Source: Conchocele bisecta (Eukaryota; Mollusca; Bivalvia; Lucinida; Thyasiridae). Taken from it: a DNA stretch of 64,000 bases. Of the stretch, positions 33,231 to 45,200 are shown piece after piece. Below the pieces are notes generated by a model. It was not told the DNA's origin, searched no databases, and saw nothing but the letters and a program-made list of their open reading frames with translations. The position numbers and the translations under genes are program-made. How positions within the stretch are numbered: the first letter of the stretch is position 1; every line of letters begins with the position of its first letter. Location: assembly GCA_029237695.1 (NCBI GenBank), contig CM055268.1, positions 56,195,131-56,259,130 of the forward strand. Reading direction: 5' to 3'.

Positions 33231-34080
33231 TTGGAATAAAACAGAAATTATAAAAGATATTTACCTGAGCGGTTAAAGTTTTGACATTCTAAGTATAATG
33301 ATTTTAACCCTGGGCTTGGCGGGGCGGACGAACGTGGATTGGCACAGGGCGGTAGAGACCATTAGACAACGCATATAATAAATATGAAGTTGAATCCGTG
33401 AATGGAAAGAAAAATTAAAAGATATTACCTGAGCATTAAAGTTTTGAAGCACGCAAGTATGGGACCTTGACCTGGATTGGGCGGGGGCAGACAAACGTGG
33501 ATTTGGCACAGGGCGGTAGAGACCATTAGAGCAATGCGTATATGAAATATGAAGATTATCCATGAAAGAAAACAGAAATTATAAGATATTTACCCCGAGC
33601 GTTAAGAGATTTTTGAAAGCACTAAGTATGTGACCTTGACCCTGGGGCTTGCGGGGCAGGACGAACGTGGATTGGGCACAGGGCGGGGTAGAGCGACCAT
33701 TAGAGCAACGCGTATAATGAAATAAGAAGTTGATCCGTGAATGGAACTAAAAATTATAAGATATTTTACCGAGCGTAAAGTTTTTGAAAGCACCAATATG
33801 TGACCTTGACCCTGGGATTGGTGGGGCAGACGAACGTGGATTTGGCACAGGCGGCAAGGACCATTAGAGCAATGCGTATATGAAAATATAAGATGATCCA
33901 TGAATCCATGAAAGAAAACAGAAAGAATAAGATTTTTACCCAAGCGTTTAATGTTTTTGAAGCCACTAATATGTGACCTTGACCCCTGGCTAGGGGCAAA
34001 CGAAACGTGGATTGGCACAGGCGTAGAAACCATTAGAGCAAGCGTATATGGCTGTTCGAGTTATGCTTTGGAATAACAAA
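33060..34080. repeat. Tandem array, ~165-bp unit (pearl-like core)
   Basis: Six units each with GTGACCTTGACCCTGGG, GACGAACGTGGATT and CCATTAGAGCAA. Scattered one-base indels between units. Related single units lie at 40940-41200 and 48900-49080. Confidence 0.85.
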
Positions 34081-34339
34081 ATCAGAGCGACGAAACAAAC
34101 AAAGAATAATAAAACAAGAATTCCGCGGAATCAGATGCCATCGCCTTGTCCCGCCTTGACCCGAGCCCTGGCCCGAAACAATTTTCACTGGCCCGAACAT
34201 TATTATCACAATTATTGACTATGAACCATAGAATTAATCAGATATATACCTATGGCTCACTAGTCCATAATTGTTTTATATATGATAATAGTCTGTATAT
34301 AGCACTTACGATCCTTATGCTACTAACAAAAATTGAAAA

Positions 34340-35165
34340 AGAATTTGAAAAAAAAATGAAAAAAAAAAAATGAAAAAAAGTTTAAAAATTAAAAATAATA
34401 ATGCTCGTCTACTGAGCCCAGAATTTTTTAATAGTCCCTATATTTATCCTACATATATCTGCACAGGTCCCTCACATAATCCACAAATATTTTTCAACAC
34501 CGTTTACGGAAAATGTAATATAATCATTTACCTGTAAAAATTACCTAGTAAGTGTCATGGTCAGTTTGCACAAGCCAGCACATGCACAGGTGAATATCCT
34601 GTATATAGCACTTACGACCTTATCTACTGGACAAAAATGAAAAAAATTTGAAAAAAAAAAATGAAAAAAAAAATGAAAAAAAGAAAAATGGAAAAAAAAG
34701 TTTAAAAAATAATAATGCTTGCTACTGAGCCCAATTTTTTTTCCCAGTCAAATTGAAAAATAATTTGAGAAAAAAAAAATGAAAAAAAAAAAATTTGTTG
34801 AAAAAAAAAACAACAAAAAAATGAAAAAAAAAAATGAAAAAAAAAAATGAAAAAAAAAAAAATGGAAAAAAAAAGTTTTAAAAATAATAATGCTTGCACT
34901 AGAGCCCAGATTTTTTTTCCATCAAATTGAAAAAATAATTGAAAAAAAAAATGAAAAAAAAAAATGAAAAAAAAAAACAAACAAAAAAATGAAAAAAAAA
35001 ATGAAAAAAAAAAAATGAAAAAAAAAAATGAAAAAAAAAGTTTAAAAATAATAATGCTTCTACTGGAACCCAGATTTTTTTTCCAGTCAAATTGAAAATA
35101 ATTTAAAAAAAAAATGAAAAAAAATAATGAAAAAAAAAAAAAAAAAAAATTAAAAAAAAAAGTTT
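34340..35165. repeat. A-rich low-complexity tandem block
   Basis: Repeated ATGAAAAAAAA runs separated by units with AATAATAATGCTTGCTACTG and TCCAGTCAAATTGAAAA. Five units of 100-200 bp. Confidence 0.85.
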
Positions 35166-35509
35166 AAAAATAATAATGCTTGCTAATTGGAGAGACCAGA
35201 TTTTTTTTTAATAGTCCTATATTTATCTACATATATCTCAAGGTCCACATAATGCCACAAAATTTCAACACAAGTACCAATGGGTATGTGAATTACCTTG
35301 TATAAATTACCTGGTCCAGCAGTGGTCAAGCAAAGCAGTGGTCAACAGTGGACATCTGCACATGGCTAGCCCATGCTTAGCAACATGGTTCTCCCAGTTC
35401 TATTGTTCTCATCTACAGGTAAGGGTACAGACACACGAGAATAGGTAGAACAGAGCATACGAGAAAAACAGGCTCATGCATTATTTCCAGTTTGTAGAAG
35501 AGCGCAAAA

Positions 35510-36130
35510 CACAAAAGGGAGATAACTGAAAAATTAGTTACGCAAGAGTTGTCATCTTGTGGCGCGACACACCTCCGGGTCCGTGTCTATGCCATGTGTG
35601 AAGTTTCATGAAAAGATTCCAAAGGGTGTCGAGTTATGCTCCGGACAGAAATCAGTGAGCGAAAACAAAAAAGGAGATAACCTCAAAAATTAGCTATCAA
35701 GAGTTTCATACTTGTGCACAGACACACAATATCAAAGAACCTTCGGTTTCGTGGTCTAATTGAATGTGTTAAGTTTCAATAAAATATTCCAAAAGGTGGT
35801 CGAGTTATGGTCAATCATGCGCGAAAAGAAGTGGGAAGAAGGGAGGGAGATAACTCAAAAATTAGCTTATGCAAGAAGTTGTCATTCTTGTGCCGACACA
35901 CCTTCGGTCGTGGTCTATGCATGTGTGAGTTTCATGAAAATATTCGAAAGGGTGGGGAGTATGCTCCGGACAAGAAAATCTTGCGAGTAACAAAAAAGGG
36001 AGATAACTCAAAAAATTAGCTAATGCTGAGTTGTCATTCTTGGGGCTGCGACACACCTTCGTCGTGTCTATGCATGTGTGAAGTTTTCATGAAAATATTC
36101 CAAAGGGTGTTCATTTATGCTCCGGACAAG
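35510..36130. repeat. Tandem array, ~165-bp unit
   Basis: Four units with GGGAGATAACTCAAAAATTA, TTGTCATTCTTG and GTTATGCTCCGGACA. Ends in a CGCGGACGCGGACGCG run at 36140-36185. Confidence 0.85.
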
Positions 36131-36294
36131 AAGTGTCTGCGGCGACGCGGACGCGGTCGCGGACGCGGACGCGGACGCGACGCGCAGGCCGCGCTGTCAA
36201 TCCATAGTATCCCCCGACGTAGTCTGGGGGAGCAATTACCAATACTTTGCTAAGTTTAAGTTTCCTAACTCACTGCTGTAATTCAGATGAGGCA

Positions 36295-36665
36295 AAGATA
36301 TAAAACTTATAAAGATGGATCCACTGTTAAGATATGAATCCTTAAATAATGGAGCCACTCTTAATATGAATCTTACCACTAATATATGAATCCTTAAAGA
36401 TGGATTCACTGTTAAGATATGAATCCCTTAAAGAAATCCACCTTAGAAGAATATGAATCCTAAAGAATGGATCACCATTAAGATATGAATCCTTAAAGAT
36501 GGGTTCACTGTTCTGAGTGAATCTTAAAGGATGATCCACTCGTAAGATATGAATCCTTAAAGATGTGTTCACTTTTAATATATGAATCCTTAAAGGATCT
36601 GGTTTCACCGTTAAGATATATTGTTAAAAAGATAATTCACCACTAAGAGATGAATCCTAAAACGG
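36295..36665. repeat. Tandem array, ~32-bp unit
   Basis: About eleven copies of a unit with GATATGAATCCTTAAAGATG and variants. Minus-strand reading gives only repeated, meaningless peptide. Confidence 0.85.
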
Positions 36666-36924
36666 GCGCCACCGTTAAGTTTGTTTGTTTGTTGTTTTTT
36701 ATTAGGGTGTTTCTCTTCTTCTTCTTTTATAGTATTGCAAGCACTCGTTTACCGACTATTATGCAATCCGTGGTAAGTAACAGTGAATGCATGCCACCAA
36801 AGCACTCAATCCACCTTGTGGACATGGCAAGAGATAAGATTGTGCAAGTCCTAAAAAATGAAATGCAAGAACTAATTAAAAGCCAATAATGCACCTGTAC
36901 AATATGTATAGTGAGATGTGATAT

Positions 36925-38680
36925 AATGTTAAAAGATAAAACAGAGAGGTCAACTTTTGGAGTGACAGTGCAGCCAAGCGCGACTTAATTCCTAAGATCG
37001 TGTCAGCACTGACTACATTGGCAGGGAGTTATTCCACACAATGACGTTTATGGGAAAAATGATAATTTATGGTAGTCCGACTGAAATTGTAGGAATTTGT
37101 AGGCAAATTGGTGATAGTGTCTGATGCCTGTGTGTGATTAAGTACAAATTGGGAGATATATCGACGTGATTGTGAACAATTTGTAAAAAATGAGAGCGGT
37201 TATTTTGCCGTCTAACTGTAATGACTTCCACTGTAAGTCCGACATTATGTTCAGTGACCGACATTATGTTATGACTCGTGCCTTTTTGTCATAAGTGTTG
37301 TGACAAACCTCACTCACTGCACCGTCGCTGTAACTTTCTCTAGCTTTGGTCACTTTCAGTCTAATGGATCCCATGCCGATGAGCTATTCTAATGTCGGCC
37401 TGACAATGGAAGTATAGGCAGCTTGTTTAGTTTCTGGCTTGGCTGAGTGTAGGTTTCGTTTCAGAAAACCCAGAGATTGGCTGGCTTTACCTGTTATTTT
37501 GTTAATATGGGGAGACCAAGATAAATCTGATGTTAACTCCACACCCAAATAGGTAGCTTGCTTCACTGTTGATAGAGGTTGATTTTGGAGGTAGAATGTG
37601 GTCTTAGAGACATTTCTGGACCTTGAAACATGCATTATGTGGCATTTATCAATGTTGAAGGACATCCTCCATTTCCTGAAGCTGTGCACTGTCCGACTGG
37701 GATTTAATTTGTCTGTAAACCACACAGTCATCAGCAAATAGTCTGACATTTGAGCTGATAGCTTCAGGTAGGTCATTTATGTAGAGCAGAAACAGAAGAG
37801 GTCCCAAAACTGATCCCTGAGGAACGCCTGACTGTACATCTGCTTTTGTGGAGATTGCACCATCTACTACCACCTGTTGAGTCCGGTTACTAAGAAAAGC
37901 TTTTATCCACTGGTTCCCGTGCCCCCGTATGCCATAATATGATGCCTTGTGCAATAGTCTGTCATGATCGACAACATCAAATTCCTTGCTGAAATCCATA
38001 ATTGCTATGTCAACCTGGCCTTTCTGTATGTGCTGCACAAGATCATTAACAAACAATACAAGCTGGGTTTCGCATGAACGGTGGGCACGGAAACCGTGTT
38101 GGTTGTCTACAATAATTTTATATTTATCCAGGTCCAAATGGCCAAAATGTTGCTAACTACTATGTGTTCGAATAGTTTACATTGCAATACATGTCAGAGA
38201 GACCGGCCTATAGTTACTTGCTTTGAATTTTTCGCCCTTTTTGAAAATAGGAGTCACATATGCCTGATTCCATTCTGCTGGCACTACACCGCTATCCAAT
38301 GATTTATTAAATAAAATCATAAAAATTGGCGCAATCTCTGAGGCGCATTCTTTGAGCAGTCTAGGTTTAATGGCATCAGGGCCGGCCGCTTTATGGGGTT
38401 TAAGGTTCATGAGCAGTTTTTTGACGCCGTTCTCTGTGACATGTATCTTGGTCATATCCGGGTATGTGCTTGGGCCGAGCTCTGGTAGGGGCGAGTTATC
38501 TTTCCGAGTAAAAACCGATGAAAATTGTCTATTTAATATTTCAGACTTGTCGTTAGATTCAGACTTTAGAATGCCATCATCTCTAAGAGGTGCCACACCA
38601 CACTAATCATTTTTTAAACTTTTAATAAAACCCCAAAACTTCTTTGTTGTGCCATGTTTTTGTTCAGTTGTGTCACAAAT
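36925..38680 (-). pseudogene. Non-LTR retrotransposon reverse transcriptase, 5'-truncated and broken
   Basis: Three overlapping frames on the minus strand (38596-38177, 38137-37649, 37776-37384) form one RT domain of the jockey/CR1 type. Motifs in order: [61 protein letters not shown] (catalytic pair) and FNIDKCHIM. Near 37000 VWNNLP-like sequence matches the usual end of such RTs. Frameshifts separate the pieces; no endonuclease domain is present, so it is a dead, 5'-truncated copy. Confidence 0.88.
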
Positions 38681-38682
38681 TT

Positions 38683-39066
38683 AACGGCCTATCAACAGCT
38701 ACGGTCATGTAAGGCCGGGCAAACGGGTTCGATCCCATTTTAACCTGCTGCATTGGGGGGAAAATCCCAAAATCAGAACGGAATATTTACATCGAGAACA
38801 AATATATTCAGCCCTGAAATTAGAATAACCTGACCTGGTGCCAGGTCCATACCACACCAACGTCACTTAGCCCCTTCCCCTAAAATAGGATTACGAATAA
38901 TCGTAATACTACACATAAGAGGTATAACCAGATTCAACTGTCACACACAAAATGCCAAAGACGTATGTGAGGGCCAAACCAGGTCTCCATTCGGGATTCC
39001 AGTAAGGATGAACCCCGATCGTTAAATTAACCATCGCGGGCTCCCACCTGCCACCCACCTCCACCG
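38683..39066 (-). mobile_element. SINE-like element
   Basis: On the minus strand it runs from GGTGGCAGGTGGGAGCCC to the tail with GGCCTTACATGACC and GGCCGTTAAA. It collinearly matches 44151-44555. GGGTTCGATCCC near the tail, on the plus strand, resembles a B box. Its tail end abuts the truncated RT. Confidence 0.75.
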
Positions 39067-39249
39067 TTAAGATATGCATACCCTGCCACCCAATTTCCGG
39101 AGAAATGAAGCTTTGTGGCAGTTGTGACCAGTTTAGTTCCTAACAGATTTCTACCCACCAGCTTCCACTGAAATGGGCTTTATAACATTTCTGCTCTGCG
39201 ACTGAGTGGAAAGCTAGATAAATTTGAGCTGATGCAAGCAGTGTAGACC

Positions 39250-39375
39250 CATATCTGTGGCAGAGACTGGAGAAATGTGGCTTATGGGTGTGGCGACCAG
39301 TTTAGATTCAGATCCGCCTGTGCTAATCAGGATCTGCACTGTTTGTCATTCCGTTAATGAAACACCCGTCATGCT
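39250..39375. repeat. Repeat family I, copy
   Basis: GGAGAAATGTGGCTTATGGG then ATCAGGATCTGCACTG. Confidence 0.6.
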
Positions 39376-39439
39376 TTTAAAAAGCTATAAACATGTGGAT
39401 TGTTATCAGGCTACAGCTGTAAGCTATTTGATCAGGAGT

Positions 39440-39720
39440 TCATATGAGACATGCCATGTGATTTTGTACCTTCGGAGATCTGCAAATTTAATGAAATACG
39501 TTTAAAAAATTTACAATATATATGTTCTGTAAATGGCGTCCTAAGTTGACAAGATTTTCAGAGTACATGCGGAATATAATTCCGCATGTACTCTGAAGAT
39601 CTTGTCAACTTTTGACTTTATATATGAAAAATATTGTAAATCACATGTTAAACTATTTAATGAAATGAAATTACGCAGATGTCCGAAGGTACAAAATCAC
39701 ATAGACATGTCTCATGTCAT
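39440..39720. mobile_element. MITE family F, complete copy
   Basis: GAGACATGCCATGTGATTTT at the left; AATCACATAGACATGTCTCAT at the right; the centre is a 33-bp perfect palindrome at 39567-39599 with GGAATATAATTCC. Confidence 0.8.
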
Positions 39721-39792
39721 ATTGGGATATATTAATGCATTTATTGGGAAATATCCTATGGTCTCCAGTCACAGCCAGTAATCCCTACCAAC

Positions 39793-39943
39793 CTCGTCAT
39801 CCTTCTGCAGGACTTCTAAGATGAACGTGGCCAGGGTGGACACAATGCCCAGGAATATGTTGATCGACTGCAAGGTGACCAGGGCCGTGCTGGGCACGCT
39901 GAACACACGCGAGAACGGGTACATCAGCGGAATCATCACCCAG
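39793..39943 (-). CDS. ABCA exon 9 of window: TMD2 helices
   Basis: Clean 151-bp exon (TTGCAG acceptor, GAG|GTTGGT donor). It encodes GWVMIPLMYPFSRVFSVPST, then NIFLGIVSTLATFILEVL. ABCA1 has GWSITPLMYP...IPSTAYV...NLFIGI..SVATF.LEL. It is the last exon with an undisturbed frame before the defective stretch. Confidence 0.94.
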
Positions 39944-40169
39944 CTGCAATATAAGGTCAGATTATTTTCCTACCACGATATGTTTGTATATCTGATATAA
40001 AAGGACATACTGCCCTCGATATCTGCTTGGAGATATTTACAATATTTTGCGTAAATCGGGTCAAAAGGTATATTATATATTCCGCATTATTCCTCCTTAA
40101 TATATGTGATCTCATTTTGATGGGTTTCTTGGTAATGCATGTTCATGATTGCAAAAGACATCCATCCCA

Positions 40170-40620
40170 GAATGGTCATTTATCCCGTCAACACAGTGCG
40201 TATGTGCCGTGAAACACGGTGCCGTGAAACATTTTTGATATCCAGTCAATACTATTTTTGCATTTTACAGCCATTTGTAGGTGTTGACGGGATAAATAGA
40301 ATAGTAGGTTAGTGCCGTGAATGGGAAAAAATATATGGCGCGGCACGGAAATGGGATGTGCTAGGCAGAGCCTCGCCCATCCCGTTTCCTGAGCCTTGCC
40401 AGATATTTTTTCCATTCACGCCACTAACCTACTATTCTCTATCTATTTTCCTTATTTCTGAACCAAAATATATGTTGTGACCACTCATTTGAACTGTCTC
40501 GACGAGACGGTTCAAATGAGTGGTCACAACATATACTTCTGATGAGAAATAAAAGATTTCTTGAGCCTTGCCGGATATTTTTTCCCATTCACGGCACTAA
40601 CCTACTATTCTCTATATGCC
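40170..40620. mobile_element. Inverted repeat pair with nested family H hairpin
   Basis: AATAGTAGGTTAGTGCCGTGA at ~40300 and its complement at 40420 and again at ~40590; the perfect hairpin at 40475-40535 (CCACTCATTTGAACTGTCTC) is the family H core. Confidence 0.6.
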
Positions 40621-40807
40621 TGATTTACAGTGGAACCTCTTTAAACCAGACACCCTGGGGACCTCATTGTATAACCCTTGATATCTGCTTGCTTGGAGAG
40701 ACGTCAAATATCATCACTGAAGGGTTGAGTCAATATTAGCAACAAGCAGCATGACACAAGTATTGTGAGTTGTATGTATTAAATTAATGTTTTTTATGGG
40801 AACAAAA

Positions 40808-41470
40808 AACAAGAGTTGTCAGAGGACAACGAAGCGCGCCCGGTGGCAGTAAAGGAACCGAGGGCACATTTGAAAACACAACGTGCTGGATAAGGGAAAG
40901 AATATGTACGAGCCATTTACCAGAGCGTGTTAAGGTTTCGAGCGTACAAAGTATTTGACCTTGACCCTGGGCTTAGCAGAGGTAGAGGACCCTTGGAGCA
41001 ATGCGTGTGTGAAATATGAAGCAAATCCAAGCAAGAAAACAGAAAATGTAGGCCATTTACCCGAGCGTCCGAGCATTAAGGTTTCGAGATGCACAAAGTA
41101 TGTGACCTTGACCGTGGGCTTAGAAGGGTCGGCACGGACGTGAATTTGCCAGAGCGCAGTAGAGGACTCTTTGAGCAATGCGTGTGTGAAATATGAAGCA
41201 AATCCAAGCAAGGAAACAGAAAATATAGGCCATTATAATTTTTGAGGACGGACGGACGGACGGACGAACGGGGGGAGGGTACGGTATGAATTCCATTGTC
41301 TTCTATTGTCTTAGGCCACGCCCCCTACCCCATAAGTACCCTAATGTGTGCTCGGACACGCCCCCTACCCCATAAGTACCCTAATGTGTGCCCGGACGGA
41401 CGGACGGACGCCTACGACGCCGAGGGTATGCCATAAGCACGGCTTCCTTCGGAAGGCGCGCTAAAAATGA
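40808..41470. mobile_element. Pearl-like element
   Basis: Starts ACAAGAGTTGTCAGAGGAC, has two ~165-bp cores with TTTGACCTTGACC, a GACG microsatellite (41240-41270), a doubled 50-bp block (ACGCCCCCTACCCCATAAG) and ends CGGAAGGCGCGCTAAAAA. This order is the pearl layout. Confidence 0.75.
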
Positions 41471-41749
41471 CGAAAACAAAAATGAAATTTAAAAACTGTA
41501 AATAACCAAATATGGCGTCAAAATTAAAAGAATCGTTTTGTTGAATGTCATTTTCTTCATGGAACAGCGACATTGCTGATCAATAGCGGACCATTATCGA
41601 TAATGTCGTCAAAAATAATGAAATCAAACAAACTTTAACCAATCAACGTCGCGCGACTTCTCATGTATTGGGATATAAACACAATACGTTCATTGGATGT
41701 TTCCATTATGAATTCATAGAAGGTGTAAATATTCAGACATATAACTCAC

Positions 41750-41865
41750 CCATACAAGAAGAGCAGCACCACGAGACAGGGGGCGTTGGTGGACGACACA
41801 TACGCCTTCGTGTTGAACGCCAGGAATATAAATATACACAGCACCGCCGGGATGATGTAGTTGAT
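41750..41865 (-). CDS. ABCA exon 8 of window: TMD2 helix
   Basis: The 116-bp exon (GTACAG acceptor, TGG|GTGAGT donor) starts in phase 0. It encodes [17 protein letters not shown], then AYVSSTNAP and LFLYG. The AYVSST motif and the LLLYG end are conserved in ABCA1. Frame is intact and the terminal Gly codon is completed in the next exon. Confidence 0.94.
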
Positions 41866-41928
41866 CTGTACACAAAAAGGTTAAATGTGAAAGGGTTTAG
41901 TGTACCAGTTTAGGTCATAGGAGACAGG

Positions 41929-42208
41929 GGGCCGTTTCACTAAACTTGGTACGAATAAAATGTTCGTAAGTACAAAATTATAATAGTCGGTTTGTTTCAC
42001 ATTAACAATGTTTTCTTGTAAACAATTATTGAATTTACATTTATTGAGTATAGGCTGCATATACAGCCTATGCAGCCTATGCAGCCTATGCAGCCTATGC
42101 AGCCTATGCTCAATAAATGTAAATCCATCAATTGAAAATTCCAGACGATCATAAATTTGCACATACAAACATTTTAGTCGTACAAAATTTAGTGAAACGG
42201 CTCCCTGG
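41929..42208. mobile_element. Hairpin MITE family D with expanded loop repeat
   Basis: GGGCCGTTTCACTAAACTTG ... TTTAGTGAAACGGCTCCC. The loop contains five CAGCCTATG units (42063-42108), absent or single in other copies. Confidence 0.85.
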
Positions 42209-42249
42209 ACGGCAGCTTGGTTTAAATATATTTATGTGTCTTTATTTCT

Positions 42250-42378
42250 CTCTATTTGTGGCAGTGACTGAAGATATTGCTTATGGGTTTTGTGACCAGT
42301 GTAGATCCAGATCAGCCTGTGTATCTGCACAGTCTGATCAGGATCGGCACTGTTCGCCATTCCATCAATAAATCACCT
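42250..42378. repeat. Repeat family I, copy
   Basis: TGTAGATCCAGATCAGCCTG and CCATTCCATCAAT. Confidence 0.6.
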
Positions 42379-42483
42379 TTAACAAGCAATATTGATTATT
42401 ATCAGGCTACGCGAGTGTGATATTTGATCAGGATCAAGAACGTGCTCAGAAAAGTTTTAGCGAGCCTGATCTTTATCTTCAGC

Positions 42484-42584
42484 TAGTGGGGTCAGCGTGT
42501 AAGTGCACACACGAACGAACACGACAGGTTGGTTCCAACCTGTCGTGTTCGTTCATGTGTGCACTTACATGCTGACCCCACTGT
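42484..42584. repeat. Near-perfect palindrome, ~48-bp arms
   Basis: Arms contain GTGGGGTCAGC, GTGCACAC and CACGACAGGTTGG; the loop is 2-4 bases. Only three mismatches by eye. Confidence 0.85.
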
Positions 42585-42852
42585 ATACCTGTGATAAACT
42601 CAATAAGTCTCATTTTGTAAACAAGTAAATGTGTTCCTAGAACATGGATGCCCCACCTACCATTTTGAAAGTAAACGAGGCAAATTCTCCAATTCCAAAA
42701 AGGGTACACATATTAAAATTAACCCTGAGCATCTAACTACCATAAGGAAGTTCCACACCAAGTATCAAGCCTTCAGATATCACGATATAAATGTTTTACG
42801 AGTTGTAAGGCAAAATTGTGAAGTTCAAACGAGAGCATACACATTATTATTG

Positions 42853-43220
42853 TAATAATTCCAGCACAAAAATATTTACACAATTCCCTAACATTTGATT
42901 GGCCCGTAGCAAGTCTCTGTCCAAAATTTATATCCCAGTAAACTCCCACGCCGAACTACTTTCCGCAACCGTGAGGCGCAGTTAAAAATAATTCTTAAGA
43001 AAACGGAACAAAATAAACACATTTTCTTGATGAATTTATTTCAAATGCTGGAAATATAAGGATTGAATGGCCTTTTTGTGGAATTTATCGGGGATATAAA
43101 CTTGTAAAAGTCGCGGGAATACTGTACGAGGCCTTCCGGCCTTCGTCCAGTATTCCCGCGACTTTTCCAAGTTTATACCCCGATAAATTCCACAAAAAGG
43201 CCATTCATTCCATATAATAA
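42853..43220. mobile_element. Foldback MITE family E, reverse orientation
   Basis: Begins ATAATTCCAGCACAAAAATA, ends in the hairpin around GGCCTTCCGGCC. Confidence 0.8.
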
Positions 43221-43384
43221 ATATTCAAAAAGCAATATATTCCACTGGATCATGAGATATCCAGTGTAGACCCAGATCAATCCAGGCATCCGCACACTTT
43301 GATCATGTTATGCAATATTTACCATTCTGTCATTGTGAAACTTGTTTCAAACAAAAATTATGATTATACATATATCATTATTAC

Positions 43385-43562
43385 CATGTCCCAACAGAGA
43401 TTGGACACCCAATACATGACAGGGTTAACACCACTAACGAACTGCAGGTGCTTGGAGTTGGAAGCTCGCTCCTCGATCAGGTACATAGTGAAGCTTGCAG
43501 GAATGAACGACATGGCGAATATCACACAGATCGCGATCAGCATGTCCTTGAAACTCGCACGG
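43385..43562 (-). CDS. ABCA exon 7 of window: TMD2 helices
   Basis: Clean 178-bp exon (TTCCAG acceptor, ATG|GTAATA donor). It encodes [14 protein letters not shown], then [20 protein letters not shown] and [10 protein letters not shown]. In ABCA1 this is [14 protein letters not shown]...HLQFISGV.PV.YWLSNF.WDM. It contains one long hydrophobic helix and the cytosolic loop leading into the next helix. Confidence 0.95.
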
Positions 43563-43919
43563 CTGGAAAAAATACAATGAAATAAAGATTAACCCTTTCA
43601 ACCCTACAGACCGAAATAGCAACATTTGCGAACACTGTAGATCCAAATGCCTGCTCAAAACTTATCAGTATTTGTCCAATTCTAAACATAATTCTGTATT
43701 TTCTCATTAATTGAATAATCCAAAACATGCGTGGAAAGTCAATGCTGGATATTTAGGTGAACGGGTTGAGCCAACCAACCGAGTAGAGTGTTATTGAGGC
43801 CAATTGCTGGAATGAATTAAATTATTTAATTAATTGACACATGGTTCACTCTGCAGATTGTAGATGTTAGTTTCACAGTAAAATGGATCACCGTTATAAT
43901 ATGGATTGTCGATTGAGGA

Positions 43920-44112
43920 AAAAGTGAAAGTATTTGGGCTTAATGTCCCAGCAACAGCGAAGGTCATATGGAGATGTGAACTCAGTTTCGAGTACCGTCC
44001 GAAAGGCCAGGGGAATGGAAAAATGTGATGAAAGTATTTTTTCATGCCTAAAGCAGGAATTGAACCCTGGTTTGAACTTCGGCATTGAAGTTAAATGTTC
44101 CACCACCAGTAG
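43920..44112 (-). mobile_element. tRNA-derived SINE fragment
   Basis: On the minus strand GGTGGTGGAACATTTAAC precedes a B-box-like GGGTTCAATTCC, then a CCTGGCCTTTCGGACGG block and TGACCTTCGCTGTTGCTGG. Related to 14500 and 49190. Confidence 0.5.
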
Positions 44113-44868
44113 CCGATTTCATCAAATTAGCCAAAGTATACTTTTCTAGCGGTGGTGGCAGGTGGGAGCACGCGATGGGTAATTTAACGATCGGGGTTCA
44201 TGCTTACCGGAATCCCGACTGGAGACCTGGTTTGGCCCTCACATACGTCTTTGGCATTTTGTATGTGACGGTTGAATCTGGTTATACCCCCTTCCCCATA
44301 ATGAGTATTTACGATATTCGTAATCCTATTTTAGGGGAAGGGGCCAAGTGACTTTGGTGTGGTATGGACCTGGCACCAGGTCAGGTTATTCTAATTTCAG
44401 GGCTGAATATATTTGTTCTCGATGTAAATATGCCGTTCTTATTTTGGGATTTTCCCCCCAATGCAGCAGGTTAAAATGCGATCGAACCCGTTTGCCCGGC
44501 CTTACATGACCTTAGCTGTTGATAGGCCGTTAAACACTAATAAACAAACAAACAAACTTTTCTAGCAAAGTATACATTGAGGGAGAAATTTTCAATTTAA
44601 GGATAAATTTATTAATTTTTATTATACTGAATTTATTACATTATCACAGCCAAAATGGCTGTGATAATGTAAAAAAATCAGTATAATAATTGTGCATACT
44701 TTTAAGCATCAAATATATGCAGTCTTTAGTTTTGTATGAAATAATGCATTTCTGGAAAAATAAATGATTACTCCCTCAAAGTTTACTTTGCTAGATAAGT
44801 ATACTTTGCTAGATACTTTGCTAGATAAGTATACTTTGCAATGTTGGTGAAATAGGCTACTGATCACA
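44113..44868. mobile_element. Family A MITE split by a SINE
   Basis: Left tip 44113-44150 and the rest from 44556 to ~44868 form one family A copy; the SINE at 44151-44555 lies between. The far end has an extra GCTAGATAAGTATACTTT duplication (44780-44840). Confidence 0.85.
44151..44555 (+). mobile_element. SINE-like element with 11-bp target duplication
   Basis: ACTTTTCTAGC occurs directly before (44140-44150) and after (44556-44566) the insert, proving insertion into the MITE. Plus-strand layout: GGTGGTGGCAGGTGGGAGC, unique body, GGCCTTACATGACC stem, GGCCGTTAAAC, then (AAAC)n tail. Tail and TSD fit retroposition by a LINE. No coding. Confidence 0.88.
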
Positions 44869-44989
44869 ATCCATCCCTCGGCTGAGAAAAGGCACCTTAC
44901 GGCGTGTGCTATGACAAGTATAACCCCAGATTAGCTTGCGCACCTGCACATCATCGCTTACGCTATCAGTCTTTCAGCCAAAGAAGTAG

Positions 44990-45200
44990 CCTTATTGTTG
45001 TTGACAGCAAAATGATTTGTCTACTGTTGTTTCATATTTTCTCTTTTTACTCAATAAAAACATAGTTTTGTAGCACTTTAGAATCATTTCCACTGGAAAT
45101 GATTCGAAAGTGCTACAAAACCATGTTTTTGTAGATGAAAATGAAAATTAAAAAGTAACCAGCAGAAGACATAAATTTAATTTGGCGTTGCAAGTGTTAA
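44990..45200. mobile_element. Family B hairpin MITE, diverged
   Basis: Palindrome around TTTCCACTGGAAATGATTC; TTAA ends partly lost. Confidence 0.6.

Noticed and set aside
34702..35090. Phe-rich open frames
   Set aside because: Translation of A-rich low-complexity DNA.
36342..36608. 88-codon frame with repeated KDSYL-like motif
   Set aside because: It is the 32-bp tandem array translated.
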